Program-made: the position numbers and the translations under genes | Assembly (NCBI RefSeq): GCF_001904745.1 | Contig: NZ_MRCD01000005.1 | Coordinates: 62,001 to 126,000 of the forward strand | DNA from: Calothrix sp. HK-06 | Lineage (GTDB): Bacteria; Cyanobacteriota; Cyanobacteriia; Cyanobacteriales; Nostocaceae | Direction: 5' to 3' | DNA length: 64,000 nucleotides | Notes under the pieces: generated by a model | The model's database searches: none | Told to the model about the DNA's origin: nothing | The model's input: only the letters and a program-made list of their open reading frames with translations | In this document: positions 17,814 through 25,985 of the stretch, piece after piece | Layout: each line of letters starts with the position of its first letter | How positions within the stretch are numbered: the first letter of the stretch is position 1

Positions 17814-18704
17814 ATGAAAATTTTTCAGCTTCGAGCAGTTATAGCGGTTGCAGATTGCGGTAACTTTAGTGAAGCAGCATTAACACTCGATTTATCACAA
17901 CCTGCTATTAGTCATGCAATTTCAACTTTAGAAGAAGAATTAGGAGTACCTTTATTTGTGCGTGGTAGACATGGCGCCTTATTAACACCCGCAGGAGAGC
18001 GCATTTTATACCATGCACGCCAAGCATTAGAACATATAGAAATGATCGAACATGAGGCAAATATACACAAAGGTTTATGTGGTGGTCATGTGCGAATTGC
18101 CGCATTCCGGAGTGTGGCAACACATTTATTACCAAAAGCTATTTCGCAGTTTCACGCCTCATTCCCTGAAGTTGCGGTTACTATCATTGAATGTCATGCT
18201 TTTTTAGATGTAGAAGACGCTTTACGGCAAGGACGTGCTGATATTGGAATTACGTGTTTACCCACGAGCGACGAATTTGAAGTTTGGGAAGTTGTGCGTG
18301 ATGAGTATATTGCACTGCTTCCACCTAATGCTATAGATATTTCACAGCTTACATGGGATTTTTTGAATAATTACTCACCTGTAATGATTCCTTGTACTCC
18401 ATGTGGGCGCATTCTTCATAATCATCTTAAAATAGTGGCGCCGTCTTTAAGTACAACTACCGATATTCAAGAAGATTCGACAATTGTTAGTATGGTTAAC
18501 CAAGGACTGCGTGCAGCAATTTTACCTCGTTTAGCTGCTGTTCCAATTCCATCACAAGTACACTTGTACAGTTTGCCAGTACCTCTTAACCGTGTAATTG
18601 GTATTGCAGAGCATAAAAATGCGCTTCATGTACCTGCGGTTTTTACATTTTTAGAAATGCTCAAAAAATTTGATTTCTTAACTTTAGTGCAGAACACTTA
18701 TTAA
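17814..18704 (+). CDS. LysR-family transcriptional regulator
   Basis: The 296-residue protein has the LysR plan: a winged helix-turn-helix at residues 1-60 (FSEAALTLDLSQPAISHAIS, LEEELGVPLFVRGRHGALLT) and a periplasmic-binding-like effector domain in residues 90-290. It is divergent from the DinB/GST pair, with 196 bp between, the usual arrangement for a LysR regulator and its target. The downstream GNAT gene starts 8 bp after its stop, so those are probably co-transcribed. Confidence 0.93.
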   Translation: MKIFQLRAVIAVADCGNFSEAALTLDLSQPAISHAISTLEEELGVPLFVRGRHGALLTPAGERILYHARQALEHIEMIEHEANIHKGLCGGHVRIAAFRSVATHLLPKAISQFHASFPEVAVTIIECHAFLDVEDALRQGRADIGITCLPTSDEFEVWEVVRDEYIALLPPNAIDISQLTWDFLNNYSPVMIPCTPCGRILHNHLKIVAPSLSTTTDIQEDSTIVSMVNQGLRAAILPRLAAVPIPSQVHLYSLPVPLNRVIGIAEHKNALHVPAVFTFLEMLKKFDFLTLVQNTY

Positions 18705-18712
18705 TTGCTTTT

Positions 18713-19180
18713 ATGAGTCATAAAGTTGTATCGCAATTAAACGAATCCCAAATCTGTGATTTACTGGATTTGTACAAAAATGAGTTTTGGAGCAAAAAAC
18801 GTATACGCGAAGATACAGTGAAGATGCTAGCAGCGTCAGATATTGTTGTTGGGTTAGTTGATGAAAATGATAAATTAATCGGATTTGCGCGTGTTTTAAC
18901 AGACTTTGTTTATCGAGCGATTATTTTTGATGTTATCATCAAGCCAACTCATCGTAATACTGGACTCGGTAAGCAACTAATGCATACAATAATCGAGCAT
19001 CCACAGTTAAGCAATGTCGAACATTTTGCACTTTGGTGTTTACCAGAAATGGCGCCTTACTATGCAAAATGGGGTTTTACTTCTGAAATTGGTGTAACAC
19101 TAATGTTTGGCCAAAATATATCAAATCGGCGTAGAGACGTTACATGTAACGTCTCTACAACGCAGAATTTTTACGAATGA
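18713..19180 (+). CDS. GNAT-family N-acetyltransferase, C-terminus rewritten by a repeat
   Basis: The 155-residue product has the GNAT acetyl-CoA site, DVIIKPTHRNTGLGKQLMHT (R/Q-x-x-G-x-G/A type) near residues 78-95, and the following WCLPEMAPYYAKWGFTSE. It would transfer an acetyl group from acetyl-CoA to an unknown amine. The last 16 or so residues after ISNRRR are coded by a 28-bp palindromic repeat (19131-19158) and the bases following it, so the native C-terminus appears replaced. The gene lies 8 bp after the LysR gene and 10 bp before the next. Confidence 0.88.
   Translation: MSHKVVSQLNESQICDLLDLYKNEFWSKKRIREDTVKMLAASDIVVGLVDENDKLIGFARVLTDFVYRAIIFDVIIKPTHRNTGLGKQLMHTIIEHPQLSNVEHFALWCLPEMAPYYAKWGFTSEIGVTLMFGQNISNRRRDVTCNVSTTQNFYE
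19131..19158. repeat. 28-bp perfect palindrome GTAGAGACGTTACA + complement (family A)
   Basis: A perfect palindrome whose left half is GTAGAGACGTTACA. It lies inside the 3' end of the GNAT gene. Variants of the same length occur at 25950, 46637, 48515 and 53306, and longer forms at 22003 and 43080. Confidence 0.9.
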
Positions 19181-19190
19181 TTAAGGATAT

Positions 19191-19655
19191 ATGTCGAAAC
19201 AAAATCTTGAAGAGATATATAATTATTTACAAATATCTGATGCAATTGCAACTTCTGGACAACCTACAGTAGAACAATTCGATGCAATTAAACAAACTGG
19301 GTATGAAGTTGTAGTTAATTTAGCATTAGTTAATTCTCCTAATGCTTTATCAAATGAAAAAGAAATCATAGAAGCGTGCGGGATGGAGTATATACATATT
19401 CCTGTTATTTGGGATAATCCTACATTAGAGAATTTACATTCTTTTTTTGAGGTTATGAAGGCAAATCAAGATAAGAAAGTATTTGTTCATTGTGCTATGA
19501 ATAAGAGGGTATCTGTTTTTGTTTACCTTTATCGACGAATTTGTTTAGGCGCCAGTGAAGAAGAGGCAAAATTAGACTTAAATAAGCTTTGGGCGCCGTC
19601 GGAGGTTTGGGAAAAGTTGATTAAGCAAGCTTTTGATGATGTTGGGTTACGCTGA
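19191..19655 (+). CDS. protein-tyrosine-phosphatase-like protein (BLH/DSP family)
   Basis: The 154-residue product resembles the cyanobacterial phosphatase-like family related to beta-lactamase-hydrolase-like proteins: ISDAIATSGQPTVEQFDAIK at the start and KVFVHCAMNKRVSVFVYLYR at residues 96-115. The nucleophile would be Cys101 and the phosphate-binding Arg is Arg106, giving C-x4-R, one residue shorter than the classic C-x5-R loop. From memory the same spacing is common in this family, so it may be a family trait and not damage. Activity is uncertain. It is third in a tight run after LysR and GNAT. Confidence 0.8.
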   Translation: MSKQNLEEIYNYLQISDAIATSGQPTVEQFDAIKQTGYEVVVNLALVNSPNALSNEKEIIEACGMEYIHIPVIWDNPTLENLHSFFEVMKANQDKKVFVHCAMNKRVSVFVYLYRRICLGASEEEAKLDLNKLWAPSEVWEKLIKQAFDDVGLR

Positions 19656-19770
19656 CCGCTCCACCCAACCTACAATGTAAAGAAATATGTGTTTAGTCAA
19701 TAGCTTTGAATTGGAAGGCTAATATTTTTTCCTGTTGCCCCTTTGGGAAAGTAACTATTTTATTTAACTT

Positions 19771-20667
19771 ATGGCTTCACTAACAATTGAGAGTATATAC
19801 ACAGACGGCGCCTGTACAGGGAATCCCGGGCCAGGAGGTTGGGGTGTAGTGGTTTATTTTGATGATGGTTCGGTTCATGAACTTGGAGATGGATGTCGTC
19901 AAACAACGAATAACAGGATGGAAATGCAAGCTGCCATTGCAGCACTTCAATATTTGGAAGCGTCAGGGCAAAGTTACCCTATTACTTTGTACACCGATAG
20001 TGAGTATTTAATCAATTGCGTTACGAAGTGGGTAAAAAGCTGGAAAAAGAAGGGTTGGAAGAAAGCTGATGGTAAACCAGTTCAGAATCAAGATTTACTC
20101 GAAATTCTTGACGGACTTAACAGTCGTAAGGTTAGATGGGAACATGTTCGAGGTCATGCTGGTAATATAGGTAACGAAAGGTGCGATACCATTGCGCGGG
20201 CTTATGCGGCTGGAAAAGTGCCAGCATTAAAGCAAAGCCAAGATGCAGAAGTTATAGCTTTCGATGTAAAAACGAAAGTTTGTGTAGCAAATGCGTCTGA
20301 AATAAAGGCAAACTCGACCATAATTAACGAAATAACTAGTGATGTCGATATTGCCCCTGATAATACCATGATAGATGCTTCTATCTCCTCTGCGAGCAAC
20401 CATACTAATGAAGAGATACCACGCGAAATGCGGGTAACGCAACTTCGCAACCTCGTTGATACCCTCCGTATCGCCGATGAAATTGCTGAAAAAGGTTATT
20501 TAATAACCAGTTCTGAACTAGCTGATTTAATGGATGTTCATGCCAGCGCTGTTACCAGTCGTGGAGATCAGTGGCGCTGGCGAAATTGGGTTGTCTCCCG
20601 TGTTCGTAGAGAAGGTAATCAAATTCTTTGGGAACTTGAACGTGGAGATGTTACAGAAGAAGAATAA
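19771..20667 (+). CDS. rnhA: ribonuclease HI with an extra C-terminal domain
   Basis: Residues 1-150 are RNase HI, which cuts RNA in RNA-DNA hybrids. The catalytic carboxylates are visible: Asp12 (YTDGACTGNPGPGGWG), Glu51 (NNRMEMQ), Asp76 (YTDSEYL) and Asp139 (GNERCDTIA), with His129. After a polar linker (about 165-220) the last 75 residues form a compact region (TQLRNLVDTLRIADEIAEKG; SSELADLMDVHASAVTSRGD) that looks like a helix-turn-helix-type module. Standard RNase HI is about 155 residues. The extension may bind nucleic acid or a partner; this is inferred. Confidence 0.92.
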   Translation: MASLTIESIYTDGACTGNPGPGGWGVVVYFDDGSVHELGDGCRQTTNNRMEMQAAIAALQYLEASGQSYPITLYTDSEYLINCVTKWVKSWKKKGWKKADGKPVQNQDLLEILDGLNSRKVRWEHVRGHAGNIGNERCDTIARAYAAGKVPALKQSQDAEVIAFDVKTKVCVANASEIKANSTIINEITSDVDIAPDNTMIDASISSASNHTNEEIPREMRVTQLRNLVDTLRIADEIAEKGYLITSSELADLMDVHASAVTSRGDQWRWRNWVVSRVRREGNQILWELERGDVTEEE

Positions 20668-20694
20668 ATTTTTTGGGGTATTACAGCCCCTTAT

Positions 20695-21921
20695 TTAATC
20701 ATAACTTCTTCCACGCCATTTTTTTGGTTTTTGTAAAGCTGATAGAATTATGCGTAATACTGCCAAAGGGTCAGCTAAAGGTGATAACCAAAATAACCAA
20801 TTTCCTTTTGCTTGACTGCGGTCGTATGAAGGTGCTATTGCAAACAGCATTCCAAATCTAATTACTATCAATAATAAATTCAATAACAGCAAAAGTGTAA
20901 TTGGATAATTTTCAACAAGGTTATTTTGAATGTAACTGTTTAGGGAGGCGCCTCTACCAAATAAACCATTAGCGAGAAATAAAGGAAGAATCAAAATTGG
21001 TAAACCTTGTACAGAAGCAAGTAACCAAATATCACCCCAAGTTTGTGCGCGGTTTGAAGCATCTTTAAGGTCAAGACTACGACCCCATTCATTCCATGTT
21101 TCAACAGCGCCTTCGTACATTCGCACCTTCAAAACTTTGGCGCCATCCATAAAACCAACCTTAAAACCAGAAGCAGCAATATGACGTGCTAAAGTCACAT
21201 CGTCACAAAAAGAACTTCGCGAGCTAGTATAACCATCGACTGCTTCTAACACTGCTCGACGACACAAAAAACACTGCCCATTTGCCATCAAGCGCTCTGG
21301 CTGGTCTGTTGTGATTCCAGCAGGGTCAAAGCGATAAAGTAATGTCATTAATAATGCTGGTTGTAACCAACATTCACCAGGATACTTAAGAATAAATTGC
21401 GGTGAGAGTGATATTAAGTCATATTCACTTTTCACAGCAGTGTGAACTAAACTAGCAATTAAACCAGGATGGGGTTGTGTATCAGCGTCCATACCCAGAA
21501 ACCAAGTACTAGAATTAGATGTTTGCTGCCAACCGCTATGTAATGCCCACGGACGACCAACCCAACCAGTAGGTAAAGGGTCATCTGTTATAACACGAAA
21601 CCTAGGGTCTAGTTTTTGTGCTGCTTTAACTAACTCAGGAGTTCCGTCTTTGGAATTACTATCAACTACAATAACTTCTCTAAGTTCATAACTTTGCCGA
21701 CTTAAACCAGCAAGCAGTGGACTAATACGTTCAGCTTCATTAAGTGTAGGGACTACCACGCTAACGCTACCCAAAATATCTAGCGTGGGTTTTTGTGGCG
21801 CTAAAGGAGGGTTACGACGGGGACCTTTAAGTAAACGCGATAGTAGAATAGCAAACGCTGGTAATTGAATCAACAGCAATAAAAGCGCAACAGCACTTAC
21901 TATTGGTAAAAAATTGGGCAT
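20695..21921 (-). CDS. cruG: carotenoid 2-O-glycosyltransferase (CruG-type GT2)
   Basis: This 408-residue GT2 has a membrane anchor at residues 1-30, SVSVVVPTLNEAERISPLLA, MDADTQPHPG (metal-binding region) and the FCDDVTLARHIAASGFK/GAKVLKVRMYEG acceptor region, then two or three C-terminal membrane helices. This pattern fits CruG, which adds a sugar to the 2' hydroxyl of myxol-type carotenoids. The preceding gene in the same direction is the 1',2'-hydratase cruF, the known partner. The call relies on that pairing; as a lone sequence it would be only a membrane GT2. Confidence 0.8.
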   Translation of the reverse strand: MPNFLPIVSAVALLLLLIQLPAFAILLSRLLKGPRRNPPLAPQKPTLDILGSVSVVVPTLNEAERISPLLAGLSRQSYELREVIVVDSNSKDGTPELVKAAQKLDPRFRVITDDPLPTGWVGRPWALHSGWQQTSNSSTWFLGMDADTQPHPGLIASLVHTAVKSEYDLISLSPQFILKYPGECWLQPALLMTLLYRFDPAGITTDQPERLMANGQCFLCRRAVLEAVDGYTSSRSSFCDDVTLARHIAASGFKVGFMDGAKVLKVRMYEGAVETWNEWGRSLDLKDASNRAQTWGDIWLLASVQGLPILILPLFLANGLFGRGASLNSYIQNNLVENYPITLLLLLNLLLIVIRFGMLFAIAPSYDRSQAKGNWLFWLSPLADPLAVLRIILSALQKPKKWRGRSYD

Positions 21922-22002
21922 TGATTAAGGAGTGGCGGGTTTATATATATCCTGGTAAATGATGGGAGATTCAGGTGAATCCGCCCGTACAGGAGTTATG
22001 AA

Positions 22003-22053
22003 TGTAGAGACGCGTTCACGCAGTGTCCCGCAGGGAATATATCGCGTCTCTAC
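22003..22053. repeat. long-form family A repeat between cruF and cruG
   Basis: GTAGAGACGCG at the left and CGCGTCTCTAC at the right are inverted arms around a 29-bp centre containing CCGCAGGGAA. It sits between the two carotenoid genes. Confidence 0.8.
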
Positions 22054-22078
22054 AAGTGGAGTTATGCGTTCGCTATTT

Positions 22079-22981
22079 CTATTTGGCGCCGACAACGGTA
22101 GCAACTTTAGTGACTTCGGTTGCAGCAGATGGTGTTTCGTCTTGTGTAACAGCTTTCCACCACAGTAATACTGCTGGTATAACTCCTGTAATAAAACCTA
22201 ACGAGACAGGAACAACAAATCCTGCACCTAAGCTAAGTCCAGCGGCAAAAGCATAGTTACTCAAGTAAACTATCATTGGAACATTGAGTTGCTTAGGCTC
22301 TAATTTTACAGGATTATTACGCCACAACAGTGCTGCGACTGTCATAAAGACTGTACTAGTACCAAACCAACCTGCATAATTTTGGTAGGGAGTTCCATAA
22401 AATGCCCCCGCTTGGTCCCAAAACCAAAACGGTAACGATGTTTGACTCATAGCTGGTTCCAGTGCGAAGTCCCAGCTTGTAAATAGCACTGCTCCTAATA
22501 ATACGGCGCCAACTTGGCGTAGAATGGTTGGATTTTTGCCAACTCCTAAACCCGCACGGGCAACAAGATACGCTGATAATCCCACATAGAACCACGACAA
22601 AGGAATCGTAAAAGGCACAAGTTCAGCAATTTTGTAACCCAAGCCATTCAAATAATGATAGTCACCGAAAGGAAACCCAGTTCCCGTTCCCAGTAACTCA
22701 CTGCTGACTGATATCAATACTGCTGGCACCATGAACGAAAGCCAAGTTTGCCATCCCAAAGTCCTAAATGCGAAAATCGAGACAGCTACAGTACCAAAAA
22801 TAATATCAACTACGCCGCCATTAGCCATGCTTAGTTGCATAGCTGTTTGACCAACTTCGCCAAAATTCAAAATCTTCTCGGCGTGTGGTATAACCAGCAA
22901 AATGCCTGCTAGCCCAAAAGCTTTAGACAGTATATGACCCGTTAAACATACGCGCTCGGCGATAACAAGCTGTTTCATCAT
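22079..22981 (-). CDS. cruF: carotenoid 1',2'-hydratase (CruF)
   Basis: The 300-residue membrane protein has about seven hydrophobic helices and the family block GTGFPFGDYHYLNGLGYKIA followed by ELVPFTIPLSWFYVGLSAYL, which I recognise from CruF (DUF422). CruF hydrates the psi end of gamma-carotene derivatives, leading to myxoxanthophyll. The gene is followed by cruG, and together they complete the glycosylated carotenoid found in cyanobacterial membranes. The start is the first ATG of a double Met. Confidence 0.9.
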   Translation of the reverse strand: MMKQLVIAERVCLTGHILSKAFGLAGILLVIPHAEKILNFGEVGQTAMQLSMANGGVVDIIFGTVAVSIFAFRTLGWQTWLSFMVPAVLISVSSELLGTGTGFPFGDYHYLNGLGYKIAELVPFTIPLSWFYVGLSAYLVARAGLGVGKNPTILRQVGAVLLGAVLFTSWDFALEPAMSQTSLPFWFWDQAGAFYGTPYQNYAGWFGTSTVFMTVAALLWRNNPVKLEPKQLNVPMIVYLSNYAFAAGLSLGAGFVVPVSLGFITGVIPAVLLWWKAVTQDETPSAATEVTKVATVVGAK

Positions 22982-23156
22982 ATCCCTTTAAAGATGTAAC
23001 TCGCGTTACTTAGCTGCTAACAGTTTACAAATGTTTAAGAAAATATTTAACTACTTTATAAGAAATTTTTGCTATTTTACCGAATAGTGTATATTCTGAA
23101 CGCGAATTAGGGTCGATAATTGAAGAGTAGTAGCCCTAACCAGTTGGATAATTATT

Positions 23157-23588
23157 ATGATGTCAGTCATCAAAAGAATTCCGTGGGTTTCCCTGACGTT
23201 AGCGTTACTTACCTACTGTTCTCTAGGTTGGGTAATGTCACAAGAGCGTCTACCCCCCGTTGCTTGGTTTGTAATTATACCTACAATTATTTTAGTTATT
23301 GGCACCCTAGCGACTCCTTGGACGCAAATTAATTTTTACTCGAATTTTATATTTAAATCTAACACCCGTACTTTCGGCATTTCAGTTTTGGCTGCATTTG
23401 CGCTATTTTTGATGATTTCCTGGTTTAGATTATTTCTCGATTCCTTACTTGTCGCATCTGCTACCATTTTGGTGCGAATAGACTTTCAAATGTCTGGGTT
23501 TCGTTATAGAGACACGTTTGCAGCTTTATTCTTCATCGCCATGACGGGTTTAGCGATGGGAGTATTTATTAATACATTTATTCTTTAA
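23157..23588 (+). CDS. membrane protein of unknown function (four helices)
   Basis: The 143-residue product is almost entirely hydrophobic with four predicted membrane segments (about 8-28, 38-56, 70-100, 120-142) and a short polar region, DFQMSGFRYRDT. It has no motif that I recognise. It is divergent from cruF (175 bp between) and convergent with rpmA. The start is a double ATG; either is possible. Confidence 0.7.
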   Translation: MMSVIKRIPWVSLTLALLTYCSLGWVMSQERLPPVAWFVIIPTIILVIGTLATPWTQINFYSNFIFKSNTRTFGISVLAAFALFLMISWFRLFLDSLLVASATILVRIDFQMSGFRYRDTFAALFFIAMTGLAMGVFINTFIL

Positions 23589-23604
23589 AATATAGTAGTT
23601 GTAC

Positions 23605-23621
23605 GGTGGGCAGTGCCCACC
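23605..23621. terminator. hairpin GGTGGGCAGTGCCCACC between convergent genes
   Basis: A 17-base near-perfect palindrome lies between the convergent membrane-protein and rpmA genes, 17 bp from one stop and 23 bp from the other. It has no strong T-run but is well placed to end both transcripts. It is the same repeat as at 15656. Confidence 0.5.
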
Positions 23622-23643
23622 TTACTTTTCACGCACTCTACGT

Positions 23644-23919
23644 TTAAGCAGAACAGCCCTCTGCTATAGCAGGATAAATGCTGACTTTCTTGCGGGTTTT
23701 GCCTTTTCTCTCGAATGCGACAACGCCATCAATTAAGGCAAACAAAGTATCATCACTACCGATACCAACGTTGTTACCAGGGTGAAATTTTGTACCACGC
23801 TGACGAACTAAAATATTGCCTGCGCGCACAGTTTGACCACCGTAACGTTTTACACCTAGTCGCTGGGCATTAGAGTCGCGTCCGTTCCGAGTACTACCAG
23901 TACCTTTCTTACTAGCCAT
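23644..23919 (-). CDS. rpmA: 50S ribosomal protein L27
   Basis: The 91-residue protein begins [20 protein letters not shown] and has [20 protein letters not shown], the L27 signature. Its N-terminus reaches the peptidyl-transferase centre. It follows rplU by 33 bp in the same direction, the conserved rplU-rpmA order. Confidence 0.98.
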   Translation of the reverse strand: MASKKGTGSTRNGRDSNAQRLGVKRYGGQTVRAGNILVRQRGTKFHPGNNVGIGSDDTLFALIDGVVAFERKGKTRKKVSIYPAIAEGCSA

Positions 23920-23952
23920 GATGTCCTCTTTTTCTGTATTATCTCTCTTTAA

Positions 23953-24360
23953 TTATTCTGCAACAGGTGCCTCGGTTTCAGCCACAGCATCAGTTGAAGC
24001 TTCTGAGTCAGCAGCTTGTGCTTGTGCTGCTGCTAATACCGACCCATTCATACTAATCGAATCAATCATCAGACGAGTAACTTCCTGACGGTGACCGCGT
24101 TTTTTACGGGTTTTCTTCTTAGGCTTCATTTTATAGACAAGCACTTTGCGGTCACGAAAATGCCGCATCACAGTGCCTTCGACAACGGCGCCTTCAACAG
24201 TAGGCTGTCCTACAGTCACATTACCATCGTGTTGTACTAATAAAACCGCATCAATACTAACTTTGTCATCAGGTTGAGCTGTAAGCAGTTCGATATCGTA
24301 GAAACGACCTGGCTCAACACGCACTTGCTTGCCACCTGTTTCAATAATTGCGTAAGTCAT
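23953..24360 (-). CDS. rplU: 50S ribosomal protein L21
   Basis: The 135-residue protein has the L21 start ([20 protein letters not shown]) and [20 protein letters not shown] near residues 77-96, which contacts 23S rRNA. The acidic, Ala-rich tail after residue 105 extends beyond E. coli L21 (103 residues), as in many cyanobacteria. It is preceded by a leader with a 22-codon frame and a hairpin (24370-24448) that may regulate the operon. Confidence 0.97.
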   Translation of the reverse strand: MTYAIIETGGKQVRVEPGRFYDIELLTAQPDDKVSIDAVLLVQHDGNVTVGQPTVEGAVVEGTVMRHFRDRKVLVYKMKPKKKTRKKRGHRQEVTRLMIDSISMNGSVLAAAQAQAADSEASTDAVAETEAPVAE

Positions 24361-24369
24361 GAAATTGTC

Positions 24370-24438
24370 CTATGTGTTGCCGTACAGGTAGCTGGCGCCG
24401 TTAATCAAATAGACTAATTTGTCGCCAGCTTTTTTCAT
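24370..24438 (-). CDS. 22-codon frame in the rplU leader, possible leader peptide
   Basis: An ATG at 24438 opens a frame starting MKKAGDKLVYLINGASYLYG and ending at TAG (24370), 9 bp before the rplU ATG. GGAACAGG lies upstream of it. It overlaps the hairpin at 24384-24448. The closeness to rplU and the overlap with the hairpin suggest translation-coupled control, but peptide production is unproven. Confidence 0.35.
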   Translation of the reverse strand: MKKAGDKLVYLINGASYLYGNT

Positions 24439-24448
24439 GTCTACCTGT
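24384..24448 (-). promoter_or_regulatory. rplU 5' leader with two nested inverted repeats
   Basis: On the minus strand ACAGGTAG (24448-24441) pairs with CTACCTGT (24391-24384), and AGCTGGCG (24430-24423) pairs with CGCCAGCT (24397-24390). The two right arms overlap by two bases, so the two stems cannot both form fully and may be alternatives. It is a candidate autogenous control element for L21/L27. Confidence 0.45.
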
Positions 24449-24683
24449 TCCGAGCGGGAATTAGACAGACAATCTCTCATAATATTTTGTACTCAAGGCA
24501 ATGTCAATAAACTTTTTCTAAAAATATTTTAAATTATTTTTGATCAGTTGGCGTAATTGTTGTGATTAGGGGTGTATTTATATATGACACAGAACAGCAC
24601 CAAACCGTCTGAGCAGCTTTTATTTAGGCTTGCTCGGATTTTTTTTATATAATTGTTATGTGGTATAGTGTAATATTTGTAGC

Positions 24684-25778
24684 ATGAAGCGTATCGAAGT
24701 AGAAAAGCGTAGTCTATTTATTGGTTTGGCAGGGAGTCACGGTTATGGGTTAAACCGTCCTGAGTCAGATTTGGATTACCGAGGTGTATTTATTGCACCA
24801 AAAGAATATTATCTGGGATTTAGCACTGTTGAGCAAAAAGAAAACGGTTGGGACACAGAACCCGGAATATTTCCGTTTTTAGATGGAAACAAAGATACTG
24901 TTATTTACGAGTTGCGGAAAATTATTCAGTTATTGTCAGGCGCCAATCCCAATGTACTAGAGTTGCTATGGCTCAAGCAATACCCATATATAACAGAAGT
25001 AGGGCAACACTTGATCAAACACAGAAAGCTATTTTTGAGTAAAAAAGTCAAACATACTTACTCAGGATATGCATTTGCCCAAATAAAGAAAATGGAAAGT
25101 CACCGCAAATGGTTATTGAACCCACCCAAAAGCAAACCACTTCCCAGTGACTTCAAAATAGAAAGCGAAGAACCATTATCAAAAGAAGAACTTAACGCAT
25201 TTTTAGAATACTTGTATTTAATAATACGCGGTAAAATAGAATTTTTAGAAGAATCAGAGCAACTATATAAGCTTTTAACAGCCGATATAGACTTTAAAGG
25301 CGTATTAAAACAATATACTTTGCCCGATGATACATTAGAAACAACTCAAAAATTCACAAACAGCCGTAAAGACTTTATTCGACTATTACAGAGAAGCCAA
25401 AGCTATCAAGTTGCCTTACGTGAATGGAAAGCTTATTTATCTTGGCAAGAAAATCGTAACCCAGACCGTGCCGAAATGGAGCGCAAATCAGGTTTTGACC
25501 TTAAACATGGAATGCACTGTATACGTTTATTACGTAGTGGTCTAGAAATATTACGGTCAGAAGAAATTACTGTAGACAGAAGAGACGCGGGTGATAGTGA
25601 AGATTTAAGAGCAATATTACAAGGTAAATACTCTTATGAAGAAGTAATGAAAATGGCAGAAGATTTAGTAGCGGAGATGGACAAAGTTTATCAAGTATCA
25701 ACTTTGCCACACCGACCTGATGTAGAACAAATTAATCAATTATGTATCGAATTAGTAGAAATGCAAGGCTGGAATTAA
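24684..25778 (+). CDS. predicted nucleotidyltransferase (COG3541/YcgL-like)
   Basis: The 364-residue product has the polymerase-beta-like nucleotidyltransferase motif GSHGYGLNRPESDLDYRG at about residues 17-34, with the metal-binding D-x-D, and a long helical C-terminal region (AEMERKSGFDLKHGMHCIRL near 270). This matches the family of stand-alone predicted nucleotidyltransferases found in bacteria and phages; their targets are unknown. It is a single gene with no clear operon partner. A minus-strand repeat follows. The ATG is 10 bases after TTTGTAGC with no strong ribosome site. Confidence 0.85.
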   Translation: MKRIEVEKRSLFIGLAGSHGYGLNRPESDLDYRGVFIAPKEYYLGFSTVEQKENGWDTEPGIFPFLDGNKDTVIYELRKIIQLLSGANPNVLELLWLKQYPYITEVGQHLIKHRKLFLSKKVKHTYSGYAFAQIKKMESHRKWLLNPPKSKPLPSDFKIESEEPLSKEELNAFLEYLYLIIRGKIEFLEESEQLYKLLTADIDFKGVLKQYTLPDDTLETTQKFTNSRKDFIRLLQRSQSYQVALREWKAYLSWQENRNPDRAEMERKSGFDLKHGMHCIRLLRSGLEILRSEEITVDRRDAGDSEDLRAILQGKYSYEEVMKMAEDLVAEMDKVYQVSTLPHRPDVEQINQLCIELVEMQGWN

Positions 25779-25785
25779 AATCTAA

Positions 25786-25865
25786 TTGTCATGCTGAGGA
25801 ACGTAAACGTAAACGTAGTTTTCCCGCAGGGTAGTTTTCCTTTATGGTAGGATAGGGTAGCATCT
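25786..25865. repeat. dispersed repeat TGTCATGCTGAGGAACG / GTAGTTTTCCCGCAGGG
   Basis: Contains TTGTCATGCTGA, a short tandem CGTAAA, and GTTTTCCCGCAGGGTAGTTTTCC. The latter module also appears at 43100, 45655 and 57610. No reading frame. Confidence 0.65.
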
Positions 25866-25949
25866 CTAATTGTCAATGCCATGAATTTCGAGAGAATATT
25901 ACCACAAAGGCACAGAGTTCATAGAGAAAAGATTAAATAACAAAACCCG

Positions 25950-25977
25950 GTAAAGACGTTACATGTAACGTCTCTAC
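25950..25977. repeat. family A palindrome (one mismatch)
   Basis: Copy of the 28-bp element with GTAAAGACG in the left arm. It lies 8 bp beyond the stop of the adhesin gene. Confidence 0.85.
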
Positions 25978-25985
25978 ATATATTG

